DNA from: Lysobacter sp. BMK333-48F3
Lineage (GTDB): Bacteria; Pseudomonadota; Gammaproteobacteria; Xanthomonadales; Xanthomonadaceae
Direction of reading: 5' to 3'
Length of the DNA: 64,000 nt
NCBI RefSeq assembly: GCF_019733395.1
Contig: NZ_JAIHOO010000001.1
Span: forward strand, 1,798,001-1,862,000
The notes under the pieces were generated by a model that did no database searches, was not told the DNA's origin, and saw nothing but the letters and a program-made list of their open reading frames with translations. Position 1 is the first letter of the stretch; each line of letters opens with the position of its first letter. Made by a program: the position numbers and the translations under genes. This document shows, one piece after another, positions 62,919 through 64,000 of the stretch.

Positions 62919-64000
62919 ATGACCGTGTCCAGCAGCGCGCGCCTGCGCGATTCGAGCCTGAGCCTGGCGATCTGTTCGGTGCTGCTGGCCGCGCCGGCCT
63001 GGGCCCAGCAGGCCGCGCCGGCCGCGCCGACGGGCGAGGCCGCGGCCGGCCGCGACGCCACCGACCTGGATTCGGTGATCGTCACCGTCGAGCGGCGCGA
63101 GCAGAGCCTGCAGAAGTACGCCGGCACCGCCCAGGCGCTGTCGCAGGACGATCTGCGCGGATTGGGCATCAACAACGAACTGCGCCAGATGCAGGTCGCC
63201 GTGCCCGGCCTGAGCATCGCCAACCAGGAGGGCGCGACCGAGGTCTTCATCCGCGGCGTCGGCTCGTCCAACAACACCGAGCTCGGCGACCCCGGCGCCG
63301 CGCCGCACGTCAACGGCGCCTACATCCCGCGCCCGCGCGGCCTGGGCGGGATGTTCTACGACCTGGAGCGGGTCGAGATCAACAAGGGGCCGCAGGGCAC
63401 CCTGCGCGGCCGCAACGCGCTGGCCGGCACCCTCAACATCGTCACCAAGAAGCCCGAGCTCGGCGGCGAATTCGGCGGCTATGTGCAGGGCGAGGTCGGC
63501 AACCGCGAACAGCGCGGCTACGAGACCGCGCTGAACTTCCCGCTCGGCGACTACGCCGCGCTGCGCTTCGCCGGCTACCACATCGAGAAGGAGGCCGGGT
63601 TCGAGAACGTCGGCCTGTGGCGGCACATCGAGCCGGCCGGAATCCAGGACGACCACGCCGGCCGCCTGTCGTTCCTGTACGAGCCCGACGACAAGCTGTC
63701 GGTGTTCGCGATGCTCGACGTCGGCCGCGAACGCGGCACCGGCTACCCGGGCGCGAACCTGTTCCGCGCCGCCCAGGAGGGCTACAAGGCCGACGACATC
63801 GAACTGCGCGACATCCTCTACCGCGGCGTGCAGGGCGAGGTCGACAACAAGCTGTGGGGCTTCCAGGGGACGGTGCGCTACGACTTCGGCCCGGTCAACC
63901 TGGAGTACAACGGCAGCTACCGCGACGTCGACTACTTCCAGATCAATTCCGCCTCCGACGGCAACACCTGGCCGGGGCGCGACCTGCGCGAGCGTCCGCC
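62919..64000 (+). CDS. TonB-dependent receptor (5' part; runs off the window)
   Basis: About 360 residues are visible from ATG 62919 (GGGGAGGG 8 bases upstream); the 3' end is beyond 64000. A signal peptide (LSLAICSVLLAAPAWAQQ) precedes an Ala/Pro linker, a TonB-box-like LDSVIVTVERREQSLQKY, and the plug (LRQMQVAVPGLSIANQEG, VFIRGVGSSNNTELGDPG, INKGPQGTLRGRNALAGTLN). It belongs to the VTxxRREQxLQ group that often takes up aromatic or carbohydrate ligands. The NagR-like and LacI-like palindromes upstream favour an amino-sugar ligand, unproven. Confidence 0.93.
   Translation, partial: MTVSSSARLRDSSLSLAICSVLLAAPAWAQQAAPAAPTGEAAAGRDATDLDSVIVTVERREQSLQKYAGTAQALSQDDLRGLGINNELRQMQVAVPGLSIANQEGATEVFIRGVGSSNNTELGDPGAAPHVNGAYIPRPRGLGGMFYDLERVEINKGPQGTLRGRNALAGTLNIVTKKPELGGEFGGYVQGEVGNREQRGYETALNFPLGDYAALRFAGYHIEKEAGFENVGLWRHIEPAGIQDDHAGRLSFLYEPDDKLSVFAMLDVGRERGTGYPGANLFRAAQEGYKADDIELRDILYRGVQGEVDNKLWGFQGTVRYDFGPVNLEYNGSYRDVDYFQINSASDGNTWPGRDLRERP

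Noticed and set aside
62911..62919. ATG at 62911 as the TonB receptor start
   Set aside because: It runs into TGA after two codons; ATG 62919 has the right ribosome spacing and leads into a signal peptide.

Overview
The window is high-GC (about 70% by eye), densely coding bacterial DNA. The gene set points to the Xanthomonadaceae, most likely Lysobacter or a close relative: a zwf-pgl-edd-eda Entner-Doudoroff cluster, an N-acetylglucosamine/chitobiose regulon with TonB receptors and a GlcNAc permease of the fucose-permease (FHS) type, a secreted subtilase, a glnA-TorF-glnK-amtB block, and the short dispersed repeats seen in that group. Assignment is by gene content and recalled family resemblance; no search was run. 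No rRNA, tRNA, CRISPR array, insertion sequence or prophage was recognised.

Layout. 1-4.6 kb: 5' part of a giant indolepyruvate ferredoxin oxidoreductase, a zinc-ribbon hypothetical, a GNAT acetyltransferase, a REP doublet, and a receiver-like/EF-Tu-like fusion protein. 4.6-15.5 kb: nagA, a SIS-type glucosamine-6-P deaminase and a GntR regulator, divergent from zwf-pgl-edd-HAD-eda; then a LacI regulator and a hotdog thioesterase. TGGTATC boxes lie in the nag/zwf divergent promoter. 15.5-25.5 kb: a tiny Thr/Asn-rich protein, a repeat-rich gap, overlapping genes for SixA, YceI and phospholipase-D-like proteins, an orphan ParA, a lipoprotein/AEC transporter pair, a Ycf46-like AAA ATPase and a gamma-glutamylcyclotransferase. 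25.7-30.9 kb: gamma-glutamyltransferase, a cytoplasmic-looking lipase with 11-residue repeats, and an ankyrin-repeat lipoprotein flanked by inverted copies of a 110-bp repeat (possible effector/immunity pair).

30.9-44.4 kb: hybrid histidine kinase and REC-EAL phosphodiesterase, then a chitooligosaccharide cluster (GH20 hexosaminidase, TonB receptor, glucokinase-type NagK) divergent from NagP, with a perfect LacI-type operator between. 44.5-53.1 kb: PlsC acyltransferase, YheT-like hydrolase, a TPR/degenerate sulfotransferase protein, a PEBP-like protein, an RDD protein, two META-domain proteins (one with an in-frame TGA before a coding-like extension), DUF2750, UppP. 53.4-57.9 kb: nitrogen block glnA-TorF porin-glnK-amtB with a sigma-54 type promoter. 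58-64 kb: an operon of unknown secreted protein, M23 peptidase and secreted caspase-like protein, divergent from an S8 protease, then the 5' part of another TonB receptor behind several LacI-, Clp- and NagR-like palindromes.

How it fits together. Chitin fragments would enter through the TonB receptor, be trimmed by GH20, cross the inner membrane through NagP, be phosphorylated by NagK, deacetylated by NagA and deaminated to fructose-6-P, and feed the Entner-Doudoroff enzymes encoded beside nagA. Shared operator motifs (TGGTATC boxes; TGACA-NCGN-TGTCA palindromes) support co-regulation. This is inference from gene content and motifs.
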